Positions 17,415 through 28,814 of a stretch of 64,000 nt of DNA are shown here, piece after piece. The notes below the pieces were generated by a model. The model made no database searches, had not been told where the DNA came from, and saw nothing but the letters and a program-made list of their open reading frames with translations. Numbering within the stretch: position 1 is the stretch's first letter; each line of letters begins with the position of its first letter. A program made the position numbers and the translations under genes. The stretch is from Schlesneria paludicola DSM 18645 (lineage in GTDB: Bacteria > Planctomycetota > Planctomycetia > Planctomycetales > Planctomycetaceae). The stretch is taken from contig CAMCMU010000025.1 of NCBI GenBank assembly GCA_945876035.1, forward strand, positions 1 through 64,000, given 5' to 3'.

Positions 17415-18554
17415 TTATTTATTATCGTTGGTGGAACCCGCTTTGGCGTCGACGGCTTGCCCGGGTTGATGGAGTCGAACCAACAGCCAGTGGTCGGTCG
17501 CACCTCTTCTGTGGATCAGCACGGGGGCTTCGTCCTGCGATAAGTTACTCAATCCCGCTTCAATGATTGAGAGGTTATTTTCCCCGACGGTCCAGGCTGC
17601 CCGCTGCGTTTTGGGATCGACTGCCCCTTGGACAGGTTGAGTCTGCTCGGTCAATTCGTCAGTGTAATTGCCTCGCAGAATCCCCTGCTTGTTGATCGCT
17701 AGCTGCAGGATTGTTTGTGCGTGCTGTTGCTCGTTACGCACCATGGCGTAGACACCCAAGGGAAGCCAGTCATCCGTATCTGCGACTTGGGTTTGGGCAC
17801 CCATTTGGGCGAGGTCTGCGGCTTGCTGGCTGAACTCGCCCGCCGTTCCCAAATTCTGGCCATCGGCTGACACGCTGCCTTCTTGGCACGTGACGTTGGT
17901 CCCGTAATTATACGGGACCGGAGTCTGGTCCGCGCCGCAGTAACTGGAGACATTAGCCCAAGTGCTCGGAGCCCAAGCGGCACCACCGACCAAACCATTC
18001 GGGGCCCACGCTCCCGGATGCGCACCGTACCACTGCTGATCGTACAGATGGGGGTTGTTGTAAGAGTTCCTGACAGCCGCCGCCCCTTCAGCGCCCGAGA
18101 ACTGTGGTGAGTTCCGATTAGCGACAGCCGCTCCAGCCGCCGCCCCTTCAGCGCCCGAGATTTGCGGTGTTTTCCGATTGTTGTCGACCGCTCCCCTTAA
18201 ATTCGTCGAGTTGTCGAGACCCGTGTTCGCATCACGCTCGCGTCTCGAATTGCGCTCTGCATCCGAAGCGTTGTTGTTCTTGCCAGAGTTGTGCGTTGAT
18301 GGCGACCAGTTCCCACCATGCGTACTGTCGCCATGAGCGGAGTTATGGGATCGTGTACTTCCGACGGGTTTTGCTTTGCCACCAACACCATTACCACCAG
18401 TGGAGTTTTTGGATCGTGTATTCGAGTGCTGCTCAGCGTGTTTCGAGCCTGATTTGTTTGACTCTGGTTTGCCCTTCGGCGGGGCAGCCTGAAGCAGAGG
18501 TCCCACAAGCAAAAAAGTCAGTCCGATTGATGTCACGAGAAGTCGTCGGGGCAT
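17415..18554 (-). CDS. Secreted low-complexity protein with conserved-looking C-terminal domain (379 aa)
   Basis: A signal peptide (LLVTSIGLTFLLVGPLLQAAP) is followed by about 130 residues rich in Ser, Asn, Gly, His and Lys, an extended disordered region. Two imperfect repeats of about 20 residues follow, both with the SGAEGAAA motif (Arg-x-(S/T)-Pro-Gln-x core). A YDQQWYGAHPGAWAPNG segment and the two cysteines around residues 205 and 222 begin a more ordered part. The last 130 residues (LPLGVYAMVRNEQ..., LQLAINKQGILRGNYTDELT..., VQGAVDPKTQRAAWTVG) look like a compact beta-rich domain. Such architecture is frequent in planctomycete exported proteins annotated as protocadherin-like; the role is unknown, perhaps cell-surface. 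A hairpin terminator follows. Confidence 0.8.
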   Translation of the reverse strand: MPRRLLVTSIGLTFLLVGPLLQAAPPKGKPESNKSGSKHAEQHSNTRSKNSTGGNGVGGKAKPVGSTRSHNSAHGDSTHGGNWSPSTHNSGKNNNASDAERNSRRERDANTGLDNSTNLRGAVDNNRKTPQISGAEGAAAGAAVANRNSPQFSGAEGAAAVRNSYNNPHLYDQQWYGAHPGAWAPNGLVGGAAWAPSTWANVSSYCGADQTPVPYNYGTNVTCQEGSVSADGQNLGTAGEFSQQAADLAQMGAQTQVADTDDWLPLGVYAMVRNEQQHAQTILQLAINKQGILRGNYTDELTEQTQPVQGAVDPKTQRAAWTVGENNLSIIEAGLSNLSQDEAPVLIHRRGATDHWLLVRLHQPGQAVDAKAGSTNDNK

Positions 18555-19004
18555 GATTCACCAGTATCGTTAGAGGGGAAAGATCTCTCGCCGCAGTGCT
18601 CGAAAGTGTGGCGTTCAGAAAATTTTAAGCTTCCGTAGTTAAGTTTACTTTAGCATTCCGGCAATCTGAACACAAATTTGAGCTCAGGCCCGCCACCGTT
18701 TGGAGTCCGCGTCCGCACGCGGTGGAAATTGTGCTGTTGCCCGTTTTTTTTGACGTGAGATTTTTTTTGCTTGTTGGACGTGCTATTGATCGGCGTCGTC
18801 GTTGGACGGTGAGTGGATTGATCGTGGGACGTTTTGCGAACATGAGGATAGTTGCGTTTTCGCGTCGCAGCGTCGGCCGCCAAGTGTCCGAGTGATATTT
18901 GTCTTCGCAGCAGGACTATTCCTCCGCGCTCCAACGACCGAATTACTCCCACGAATCCCGTTCCCACCAAGGACAGAAAAAAACGGTTTCAAAGTCTCTG
19001 GGGT

Positions 19005-19046
19005 GTGAGTTGTTTGGAGATCGGAACCGATCTCTAAACAACTCAC
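19005..19046. repeat. 42-nt near-perfect palindrome
   Basis: GTGAGTTGTTT...AAACAACTCAC: all 20 base pairs match around the centre at 19025/19026 except one G-T wobble (19016/19035). It lies about 100 bases downstream of the M16 peptidase stop. On the minus strand a run of seven T appears about 25 bases later, so it may help terminate, or it may be a REP-like element or protein-binding site. Confidence 0.85.
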
Positions 19047-19097
19047 GACGGCGTACAGTCATGGAGTACCGCGTTTGATTCTTTTCATTTGGATGAT

Positions 19098-19124
19098 GAC
19101 ACGAGGCGGGGTCTCCGCCTCGTG
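19098..19124 (-). terminator. Hairpin after the M16 peptidase gene
   Basis: ACACGAGGCGG (19098-19108) pairs perfectly with CCGCCTCGTGT (19114-19124), loop of five. It begins about 20 bases after the peptidase stop codon on the minus strand. There is no T-run directly after it. Confidence 0.6.
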
Positions 19125-19144
19125 TGTCTCGCGAATCGCATTCG

Positions 19145-21865
<2,721 letters not shown>

Positions 21866-22748
21866 TACAGAAAACTCCATTGAGACCAAATCTTCTCCCA
21901 ATTCTTTTCGCTCGTGTCACGCAACGGAAGGTTATCGACCCAGAACGGACTGTGCGAGGGACGGACACCGGGACCGCATACGAATTGTCTCTCATGTCCT
22001 GCCTCGTTTTCAAGAGACAGAGATGATGAACATCCGCCGAGCCTGGCGAATTTCATTGCACGCGGTCGTTGGATTTCAAAAAAGCATTCGTGGTCAACCG
22101 ATCCAATTGTCTGGAGAACAATGCGTTCCAAAGAGAAACACCGTCGTTATTGGACATTGCGAGAGGGGATGTCATCTGCGATCCGGAATTTGGCCGACCG
22201 ATTCGTCCGAGTTAAAAAAGATGGATGGATCACGATTCTCCTTAGATTTCTTCGGCGGAAACGTACGGTCGACATGTTGGATGACAAGGGTTTCGTTCTA
22301 TGAGGCACGATTTGAGGGGGAATGGCTAGCCGGCAGAAAAACTCGAGGACGTGAGCGACCAGAACCTCGAGAAGAGTTGCTTTAACAGCCAAAGGATCTT
22401 GCTCAATCGGGCTGCGCCGTCCACGCGGCAAACGCAAACGGAATTGTCGACTCCTTGGCAGCCGGCGTGGCGGGGGCGGGAGGGGTAAAATATTTGACAG
22501 AAATGTCAGAGCCTCCGACTCAGTCAGAAACGGACGGGGCTTGCCATGCAATTTTAAGTCGGCCGCTCAGCTCTGTGATAAAGATTGGCAACGAAGTATC
22601 CTCAAGTTGCTGTCTGTTCACCTGTCGACGGAGAGTGTGGTTGGCTTTCGACAGCGTCTTTAAAAAAGAACCGCTGCGCCACACAGAATTCAACAGGACG
22701 TCACCCCACTAGATCTCGAGGCCACGACAACGACGATCGAGAAAAAAC
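21866..22748. other. 0.9-kb region between divergent genes
   Basis: It holds the promoters of the peptidase (minus) and the HEAT-repeat protein (plus). Several overlapping short frames exist on both strands, none with start signal or protein-like composition. Confidence 0.4.
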
Positions 22749-24095
22749 ATGAGATGGCATCGCCAAGATCAACATCCCGAACCGATTTCATGGGTGATTC
22801 TTATTGTCGCCGCGTTGATTTCGTTGATCGGTCCGTCCCTCCTCCAAGCCGATCTTATCAAGCTTTCCAACGGGGGTGAGCTTCGCGGGCGGATCATCAA
22901 AAATCCGATGAACAAGGGGGCCGCTGAAGAATGGATTCACCTGGAAACGTTGACGGGCGCACGAGTCGTCGTGCATCAGAGCGACACCCAGTTTGTGACC
23001 ATCAGATCGCTGACCGTAGAAGAGTACGAGGGGCATGCGAAACGCGCTGTAATGACAGTGGAGTCTCAATGGCAGTTGGCGGAATGGTGCCGACAAAAGA
23101 GTCTTTCACAACAGCGGCAGGTCCATTTGATGGAAATCGTGGAAATCGATCCAACACACGCGAAGGCGCAGGCCGCACTTGGCCGGGTCTGGCACAATGC
23201 AGAGTGGATCGACCGGGATGAGCTAATGGCTTCCCGGGGGTATGTGAAATACAAGGGAAGGTATGTTACGACACAGGAACTCGATGTTTTTCAGCAGACC
23301 ACTGACGAACTCGATCAAGAGCGCGCGTGGTATAAAAAGATCAAATTGTGGCACGGCTGGCTCGTTGGAGCTCAGGAAGAACGCCGAAAGACGGCCGTGA
23401 ACGCGTTGAAGCAAGTCCGTGATACGCACGCCGCTCCGGCCTTGATTCGGTATCTTTGCGAGTCCAGCAACGCTGATGTGCGGTTGCTGGGTTCGACGGT
23501 TCTTTCAACAATGGCGGGGCACCGTGCCGTCAGCGGCTTGGTGAAATTGACACTGTTGGACGTCGATTCTGAAGTACGCTTCGTATCACTCAACGGAATT
23601 CAGCCGGAAAACTTCGAATCAGCGCAACCTGTGTTTATCAAGGAGCTGAAAAGTGCATCCAACACAGTTGTGGGCCGTGCCGCCGTGGCCTTGGTCCGAG
23701 TCGGAGATTCCAAGGCGATCGCGCCGTTGATCGACGCACTGATCACGACGCACCGCTATAAGGTTCGGTCTGATGAGCCCGTCGGCGAAACATACAGTTT
23801 TGGAACGGATGGAAGTTTTGCATCGGGATCGGATTCTAGGCTTCCCCCGGATGTCGAATTGGCGTTGCGAACCGGACAACTGCCTCAGGGAGTGATTGTG
23901 CTCCCGTCACCGACGACAGCGAATCTGCAGAAGAAAATGGTGCTGGTGAAAGTTCAGCACCGGAACCACGATGTGCTGACAGCGCTTCGAAAGATGACTC
24001 AGCAAGACTTCGGCTACGAGAAACGAACATGGCACCTCTGGTGGGCGGCGGAAAAGACAGTCGGAGGCTCAGACAAGCCGTTTCCCAAAAAATAG
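22749..24095 (+). CDS. Membrane-anchored or exported HEAT-repeat protein (448 aa)
   Basis: An N-terminal hydrophobic segment (WVILIVAALISLIGPSLLQA) is either a signal peptide or an anchor. Residues 35-90 form a small beta domain (DLIKLSNGGELRGRIIKN...), a pattern common at the start of planctomycete exported proteins. A helical region with a TPR-like HAKAQAALGRVWHN segment follows, then HEAT-like repeats at about 215-340 (LIRYLCESSNADVRLLGSTVLSTMAG, LVKLTLLDVDSEVRFVSLNGI, VFIKELKSASNTVVGRAAVALVRVGDSKAIAPLIDAL). The end contains a DVLTALRKMTQQDFGYEKRTWHLWW segment often seen after such repeats. It is probably a scaffold; partners are unknown. The N-terminal beta domain resembles that of the 26504-27550 gene product. 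Confidence 0.82.
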   Translation: MRWHRQDQHPEPISWVILIVAALISLIGPSLLQADLIKLSNGGELRGRIIKNPMNKGAAEEWIHLETLTGARVVVHQSDTQFVTIRSLTVEEYEGHAKRAVMTVESQWQLAEWCRQKSLSQQRQVHLMEIVEIDPTHAKAQAALGRVWHNAEWIDRDELMASRGYVKYKGRYVTTQELDVFQQTTDELDQERAWYKKIKLWHGWLVGAQEERRKTAVNALKQVRDTHAAPALIRYLCESSNADVRLLGSTVLSTMAGHRAVSGLVKLTLLDVDSEVRFVSLNGIQPENFESAQPVFIKELKSASNTVVGRAAVALVRVGDSKAIAPLIDALITTHRYKVRSDEPVGETYSFGTDGSFASGSDSRLPPDVELALRTGQLPQGVIVLPSPTTANLQKKMVLVKVQHRNHDVLTALRKMTQQDFGYEKRTWHLWWAAEKTVGGSDKPFPKK

Positions 24096-24988
24096 CTCAG
24101 ACTTGCGAAGGGCGATGCTCTTGATCAAGCAACGTGCCAGGGTCAATCGCTGTGGAAGATCCTCGGCTCATCAGGAAATCCGGGGCAATGGTTTGCCCCG
24201 GCGTGAACACCGGTAGAGCGGAGCAACGGGGTGATTGAGCTTCCGCAGCGCGAAAATGCCCGCCGCCAACGTCACAGGGTTTCTGAAGTCACAAGCCCGG
24301 CACACGAATTTCACCGAGGGATTCGGTTCGGCAATCGTGGCTCGGTTACGGATTCGCAGTCGTTGTCGCAGACTCCAAACACTTTCTGGCCATGCCGTGG
24401 CACGATTAACAGGCGATCATCGCAGATCCGCTAGCCCATTGGATCGACTTCTCCGATTCAGCAGAGTGAGAGCCGTCATTCTTCTGGACTGCAAGAGACA
24501 TATGACTGGCGGCGGGCGAAACCATTGATCGTCCGGCATCGGCACTCGGGCTGGATCCGATTGACATTGCGGAGACCGAGTTGATCAACCGTTCGCCGAT
24601 GTTTCCACGAGGCGACTTGCACCTCTGGTGCAGATGCCAACACGAGATCGTCTTGAACGAAATGTGAGTCTTCAGCGATTGAGGAAAATAACCAGCACTC
24701 AGCGACACACTGCGGATTGGCAACGCTATTTCGAATGTGATGCAGACACCGACGCCACAGAAATCCTTAGGATTGTCCGGCCTAACAACAAACGTTTAAC
24801 GGCCTCGCTGATCGCCGTTGAAACCCCGACCGATCTAGCCTGTGCGACGCGGAAGAAGATTTTCGCGAGACGGAGTCTTGCGAATGATCAATACGCCCTT
24901 GGAACTTAGCGGACAAATCTTCGAGTGGTTTACTGAAAGCACTTCAAACAGGGTGGATCGGCCCACACTGCAAATGGAATTTCTCTGC
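24096..24988. other. 0.9-kb convergent intergenic region
   Basis: Between the 3' ends of the HEAT-repeat gene and exbD. The hairpin at 24180-24201 is the only structure noticed. Confidence 0.4.
24180..24201 (+). terminator. Short GC-rich hairpin downstream of the HEAT-repeat gene
   Basis: CCGGGGCAA (24180-24188) pairs with TTGCCCCGG (24193-24201), loop of four, about 85 bases after the stop codon. No T-run follows, so it is only a possible terminator. Confidence 0.4.
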
Positions 24989-25408
24989 CTAGAGCCTCGG
25001 TAAAACGGCGAAGCGAACTTTCTTGATGCCGCTCCGTGCGGCCGAAAGCAACAACGGTTCGACCACCGAATAGGGGAGATTTCGATCAATTCGAATCCGC
25101 AATTCGGTCGAGTTGGCTCCGTGTTCCTCCGCCATCAACAGGAGTTGTTTTTCGATTTCGTCAATGGAGGCTTCATGTGCTCCGAGTCGCAGTCGCCTGT
25201 CCGTTGCAACGGTGACGACAACTCGACTGGTGGTGTCCTGTTGGTCACGCCCCTGAGTGGCTGTCGGTAACTCAACATTTTCGAGTTGCTCGTGGCGAAT
25301 GAAGTGGCTGGCGACGAGAAAAAAAATGATGAGCAAAAAAACGACATCGATCAGGGGTGTGATATTGAACTGAAGTTCTCGATTCGCGTTTGCAGAAGGA
25401 AGACGCAT
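24989..25408 (-). CDS. ExbD/TolR family proton-channel subunit
   Basis: A 139-residue protein with a short cytoplasmic N-terminus, one membrane helix (about 14-36) and a periplasmic domain. The helix contains the conserved proton-carrying Asp in TPLIDVVFLLIIFF (Asp21). The periplasmic part ends with the usual RIDRNLPYSVVEPLLLSAARSGIKKVRFAV pattern. With ExbB it forms a proton-driven stator that moves or energises a partner reaching across the periplasm. It is the last gene of a four-gene minus-strand series (vWA, TPR, ExbB, ExbD) and lies 132 bp after ExbB. Confidence 0.95.
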   Translation of the reverse strand: MRLPSANANRELQFNITPLIDVVFLLIIFFLVASHFIRHEQLENVELPTATQGRDQQDTTSRVVVTVATDRRLRLGAHEASIDEIEKQLLLMAEEHGANSTELRIRIDRNLPYSVVEPLLLSAARSGIKKVRFAVLPRL

Positions 25409-25540
25409 GGTAGGACATCCGCAAGGCGGTTTGAAATTTTGAAAAACAAATGGATTGGTCGAGAAGGGGGAGATGACGATCGTTGTTTCCGTGCGGAGAC
25501 GCCACTGCGTGGAAGAGTTCCTTTTCTTGCAGGAGAAATG

Positions 25541-26314
25541 TTATCGCTCTTCGCGAGGACGACTGGTCACGCCGCGTTTGAATTCGGCAAAAATCTGCTC
25601 GGCGGTCAGGGCTGTTTTTGCGACCAGCTCATCAATCCGATTTCGGAAGAATCCAAATGCGGAGATTGCTGGAATTGCGACGATCAGTCCAAAAAGTGTC
25701 GTGACGAGTGCTTTATAAATTCCGGGGGCCAGCTCGCTCACCTGTGGGTTGGCTTTGCGTTCGAATTCCATGAAGGCGAGGATCATTCCCCAAACGGTTC
25801 CCATCAGTCCAAGCATCGGCGCGACGGTACTAATAATAGAGAGATACTCGATCTTACGCATGAGTCGAGCGGACTGCTGAGCGGCGGCATCTTCTAACGC
25901 CTTTTCCACGGCTGAGTACCCAAAATCGACTTCCTTCAGGGCGGCCCCAAGTAAATGTCCCAACAGACTCGGGCTTGCACGGCATCGCGTTTCAGCAACC
26001 TTGAACTGTCCCTGCTGGATTAACTTTTGAATGTCCTCGGCCATTCCATCGGGGATCAACGTCCCACGACGAACGGTGATCAAGTGTTCAAAGACCAAGG
26101 CGAGCATCACAACGCTCAGTGCAACAATAATGTAACCGATGGCACCGCCATCGAGGAACAACTGGCGAAGATCGATGTCGGGAGGGGCTTGACGTGTGTT
26201 CGCCGCCGCGTCTTGCTCCAGAGCAAACGCCGCAAAAGACGTCGACCCCCATAAAAATGGGGTCAACACCGGGACGAGCCACGGCATCTGTGATTTCTTT
26301 TGTGTCGTCGGCAC
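25541..26314 (-). CDS. ExbB/TolQ/MotA family proton-channel protein
   Basis: GTG 26314 has AGGAG six bases upstream. The 257-residue product starts with a signal-like hydrophobic segment (an extension common in long ExbB forms), followed by the three family helices: GYIIVALSVVMLALVF (about 58-75), IISTVAPMLGLMGTVWGMI and ALVTTLFGLIVAIPAISAF. The second has the conserved Thr-x-Pro-x-Leu-Gly-Leu-x-Gly-Thr-Val motif. It works with the ExbD encoded just downstream to turn proton flow into movement. No TonB or TolA is encoded nearby; the vWA protein upstream is the candidate for the driven partner. Confidence 0.95.
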   Translation of the reverse strand: MPTTQKKSQMPWLVPVLTPFLWGSTSFAAFALEQDAAANTRQAPPDIDLRQLFLDGGAIGYIIVALSVVMLALVFEHLITVRRGTLIPDGMAEDIQKLIQQGQFKVAETRCRASPSLLGHLLGAALKEVDFGYSAVEKALEDAAAQQSARLMRKIEYLSIISTVAPMLGLMGTVWGMILAFMEFERKANPQVSELAPGIYKALVTTLFGLIVAIPAISAFGFFRNRIDELVAKTALTAEQIFAEFKRGVTSRPREER

Positions 26315-26503
26315 AGAGATCTCCTCTTGTTAAATTGCAGAATCGTCATTTTCAAATTTGCTCGGTGCCAAAAAAACGGGATTTTGTGCATGCATTCTGC
26401 ATCAAGACAAACCCCGCCCCGATGTTCATTCGCGGGTGATTTTCGACGCAATCAGTGTTGATTTCTAGAGTCGCGAGGCGATTTTATCCAAAGCGGCAGA
26501 GGC

Positions 26504-27550
26504 TTATGGCGTTGCGTGGGCTGCTCGAATCTCCTTCCACGTCACCTCGGCCAATGATCCCCATCGCGTGTCTCCGTAACGAAAGACCATATCACTAAAG
26601 AGATTGATCGCTTGAGCGTGGTCACCGATCAATTCTAGCTGTTCCGCGGCTTGAAAGCATGCACGAGCGGCTAGTTGCCGATCGGTGTCATACACCAGCG
26701 GCAACCACAGTAAGGCGTTGGCGGACCGTTCCGGATTCATCTGCTTGCGATGGGCTTGCCCGAGCACGAAATACCCCCCCGCACGCAACTCTTGCGGTAA
26801 CTCTTCAAGAGATGCTTCCCATCGGGTGAGATCGCCCGAAGTTGACGCTCCGGTCATCGTTCGACTTCGCCAGAGTTGCATCTGTGCCAGACGCTGAATA
26901 CGCAGGTTGGAGTTTCGTGAAAGTTGTCTCAAAGTCGACTCGCTTTCATCCGCTGAATCCGGGGAACACAGCAAATGGCTAGCGCCCATCAGTTTAGACG
27001 CCGGAGAACTTTGGGACATCCATAATTTCGCCTCGTGGACGAGCTTGATATCGGGCACATCATCCGCCCATGCCAGGGGCGCAACGTTGTAGTGAAATGT
27101 CTCCTCATCCGATGCGACAATTTTTAAGAAGTCTGAAGCGGCTGTTAAATAGTCTCCCGTCCAAAGAGAACATTTGACAAGTGATGCGAGAATTTCCCGG
27201 TGAACCCAAGTTCGATCCTCCTCATTCAGAGCGAGATTGAGTTCCACCGTTGCATTCAGTATGCGTCCACGGGCCAGCATTTGCCGACCGAGATCGTGGT
27301 GCTGCGTGTAACTTGCGATGACCTCAACGACCTCAGACTTAGGGAAAATACGTATTTTTTTCCCCACCCGAGTCCGCATCGTCAACTCACGTCCGGTAAA
27401 GTTTTCGATCTCTCCTGTGATCGGCAGACGACTTCGCCCCTGTTGCTCGATCATGACCTGATCATCGGCAGACAGAGCGGGATTGAAAAATACGTAAAGC
27501 AATCCGGTCGCCAGAAATCGAAGCAAGCCGTCTCTGAGGCGATTCGTCAT
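26504..27550 (-). CDS. Exported TPR-like protein of the ExbBD cluster (348 aa)
   Basis: ATG 27550 is chosen, giving a signal-like segment (FLATGLLYVFFNPALSA) and a 52-bp gap to the vWA gene; a longer frame from 27652 would overlap that gene. Residues about 25-75 form a small beta domain (ITGEIENFTGRELTMRTRVGKKIRIFPKSEVVEV) of the SM-like/beta-barrel type seen in other exported planctomycete proteins. The rest is helical repeats of TPR type, clearest at the end (FVLGQAHRKQMNPERSANALLWL, ARACFQAAEQLELIGDHAQA, followed by an Ile-Asn-Leu-Phe segment), resembling YbgF/CpoB-like tails of Tol systems. Located between the vWA gene and exbB, it is likely a periplasmic partner of the proton-driven machine. 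Confidence 0.82.
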   Translation of the reverse strand: MTNRLRDGLLRFLATGLLYVFFNPALSADDQVMIEQQGRSRLPITGEIENFTGRELTMRTRVGKKIRIFPKSEVVEVIASYTQHHDLGRQMLARGRILNATVELNLALNEEDRTWVHREILASLVKCSLWTGDYLTAASDFLKIVASDEETFHYNVAPLAWADDVPDIKLVHEAKLWMSQSSPASKLMGASHLLCSPDSADESESTLRQLSRNSNLRIQRLAQMQLWRSRTMTGASTSGDLTRWEASLEELPQELRAGGYFVLGQAHRKQMNPERSANALLWLPLVYDTDRQLAARACFQAAEQLELIGDHAQAINLFSDMVFRYGDTRWGSLAEVTWKEIRAAHATP

Positions 27551-27602
27551 GCCGGGTCTCGTCAGATACCTTGAGCGATGCACGTTTCTCAGCCCCTCTG
27601 CG

Positions 27603-28616
27603 TCACGGCGTCCGAAATGTCGTGACGTCGTGATATCGATATGTCCCACCATTTCGCCGCGCTAAAACACGTAGAAAATTCAATGTGTACTCGACAAGTT
27701 CCGGTCCATTACCGAATTCAATGGTATGGATCCGAACTCTGCCGCTGTTCAATTTTTGAATCTTCTGCATTTGATTGGCTTGCATCTCATCCCCGGCATC
27801 AGTCAAAAAGAAAATAACATCGGGATGCAACTTGAGGGCCAGTTCAAGTGCTAGAAAATGGTCCGTACCGGAGCCAGGTTGGATCCCGGCGATTTTCTGG
27901 CGTGCGAAGGTTTTATTGATCTCGGTGGCATGGGTAAGCGTAGGCTTTGGTTCGTCATTGATCTTCAGAACGTGGGGTTGGTCGTCATAGAAAATGACCA
28001 GAAATTGCTGATGCTCATCTAAAGAATAGAGGCTGGAAAGCATCGCGTTTTTTGCAACCTGAATCGAATTCGAAGTCTGCATGCTTCCCGATGCGTCAAT
28101 GGCGTAGATGATCTTCATGCCTTCATCGCGTGTTCCCATAAATGACACGCCACGAGGTCCACCAGCCGTGCCCGAAAATTTCGGGCGTGTGGTGCCGTTC
28201 GACTTGATGAGTTCGCGAAGTTGGGGGATTGCATCATCCTTGGGGCGATTGACTCCGGGACCGATCGCCGTTTGGATGTCCGCTGTTGGTAACAAGACTT
28301 CAGCGGGAGGGGTCTCGGGGAACAACGACAGTGGCACTGCTTGTTTTTCAGCACTGGCGAACTCTGAGGGAGACGCATTGAGCGAAACTTCGCCCTCGGA
28401 CTGCGGTCGGTCTTTTTCATCCTTGATGCGAATTCCCACGGTCCGCAGGATTTCGTCGGAGAATCCCACGGGAGCCTGATCGCAACTCCGCAGGGCGGTT
28501 GCAAAAAAAATCAGAAAGGCCCCGTGAACAACGGCCGAAAGAAAACTCGGTATGACCAGCACTCTCGGTAGCCAGTCGGGAAGCGACGATTTTCCGTGCG
28601 ACGATCCTCTTACCAT
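27603..28616 (-). CDS. Membrane-anchored vWA-domain protein of the ExbBD cluster (337 aa)
   Basis: Two starts are possible: ATG 28616 (used here) and TTG 28661 with GGAGG 12 bases upstream. The N-terminus has one transmembrane helix (about 18-42, VLVIPSFLSAVVHGAFLIFF), oriented like TonB/TolA with the remainder outside. A low-complexity linker of about 110 residues follows, then a von Willebrand A domain with the metal site motif DASGS (about 174-178), the later Thr (GSGTD) and the DxGDE segment in FLTDAGDE. It is the first gene of the series that continues with the TPR protein, ExbB and ExbD. By architecture (anchor, linker, binding domain) it could replace TonB/TolA as the moved partner; this is inference. 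Confidence 0.85.
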   Translation of the reverse strand: MVRGSSHGKSSLPDWLPRVLVIPSFLSAVVHGAFLIFFATALRSCDQAPVGFSDEILRTVGIRIKDEKDRPQSEGEVSLNASPSEFASAEKQAVPLSLFPETPPAEVLLPTADIQTAIGPGVNRPKDDAIPQLRELIKSNGTTRPKFSGTAGGPRGVSFMGTRDEGMKIIYAIDASGSMQTSNSIQVAKNAMLSSLYSLDEHQQFLVIFYDDQPHVLKINDEPKPTLTHATEINKTFARQKIAGIQPGSGTDHFLALELALKLHPDVIFFLTDAGDEMQANQMQKIQKLNSGRVRIHTIEFGNGPELVEYTLNFLRVLARRNGGTYRYHDVTTFRTP

Positions 28617-28814
28617 TCTCGTTCTTGTCTCGGGTTGCCACGGTTCAACTTGCGGTGACAAGTGAACTCTATGCCTCCCGAGAAATTACGTCAATTCAAG
28701 TCGTTGACGACGAGGATGTTGGGCGTTGTTGTCAAAAGCGGACCGCGTGATTTTGAACGGTCTTAAAATCCAGAGGAGATCTCCGTCCGGCATCGGTCAC
28801 ATCGTCGATCTCGA

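Larger units (their letters stand above)
18555..19144. other. Intergenic region with two strong hairpins
   Basis: Apart from the promoter region of the 18554 gene and the hairpins at 19005-19046 and 19098-19124, no gene is supported. Confidence 0.5.

Noticed and set aside
17470-17485. GGAGTCGAACCAAC, similar to the tRNA T-arm (possible attachment repeat of tRNA-Cys)
   Set aside because: Only a short match inside a coding sequence; flanks do not match the tRNA acceptor arm.
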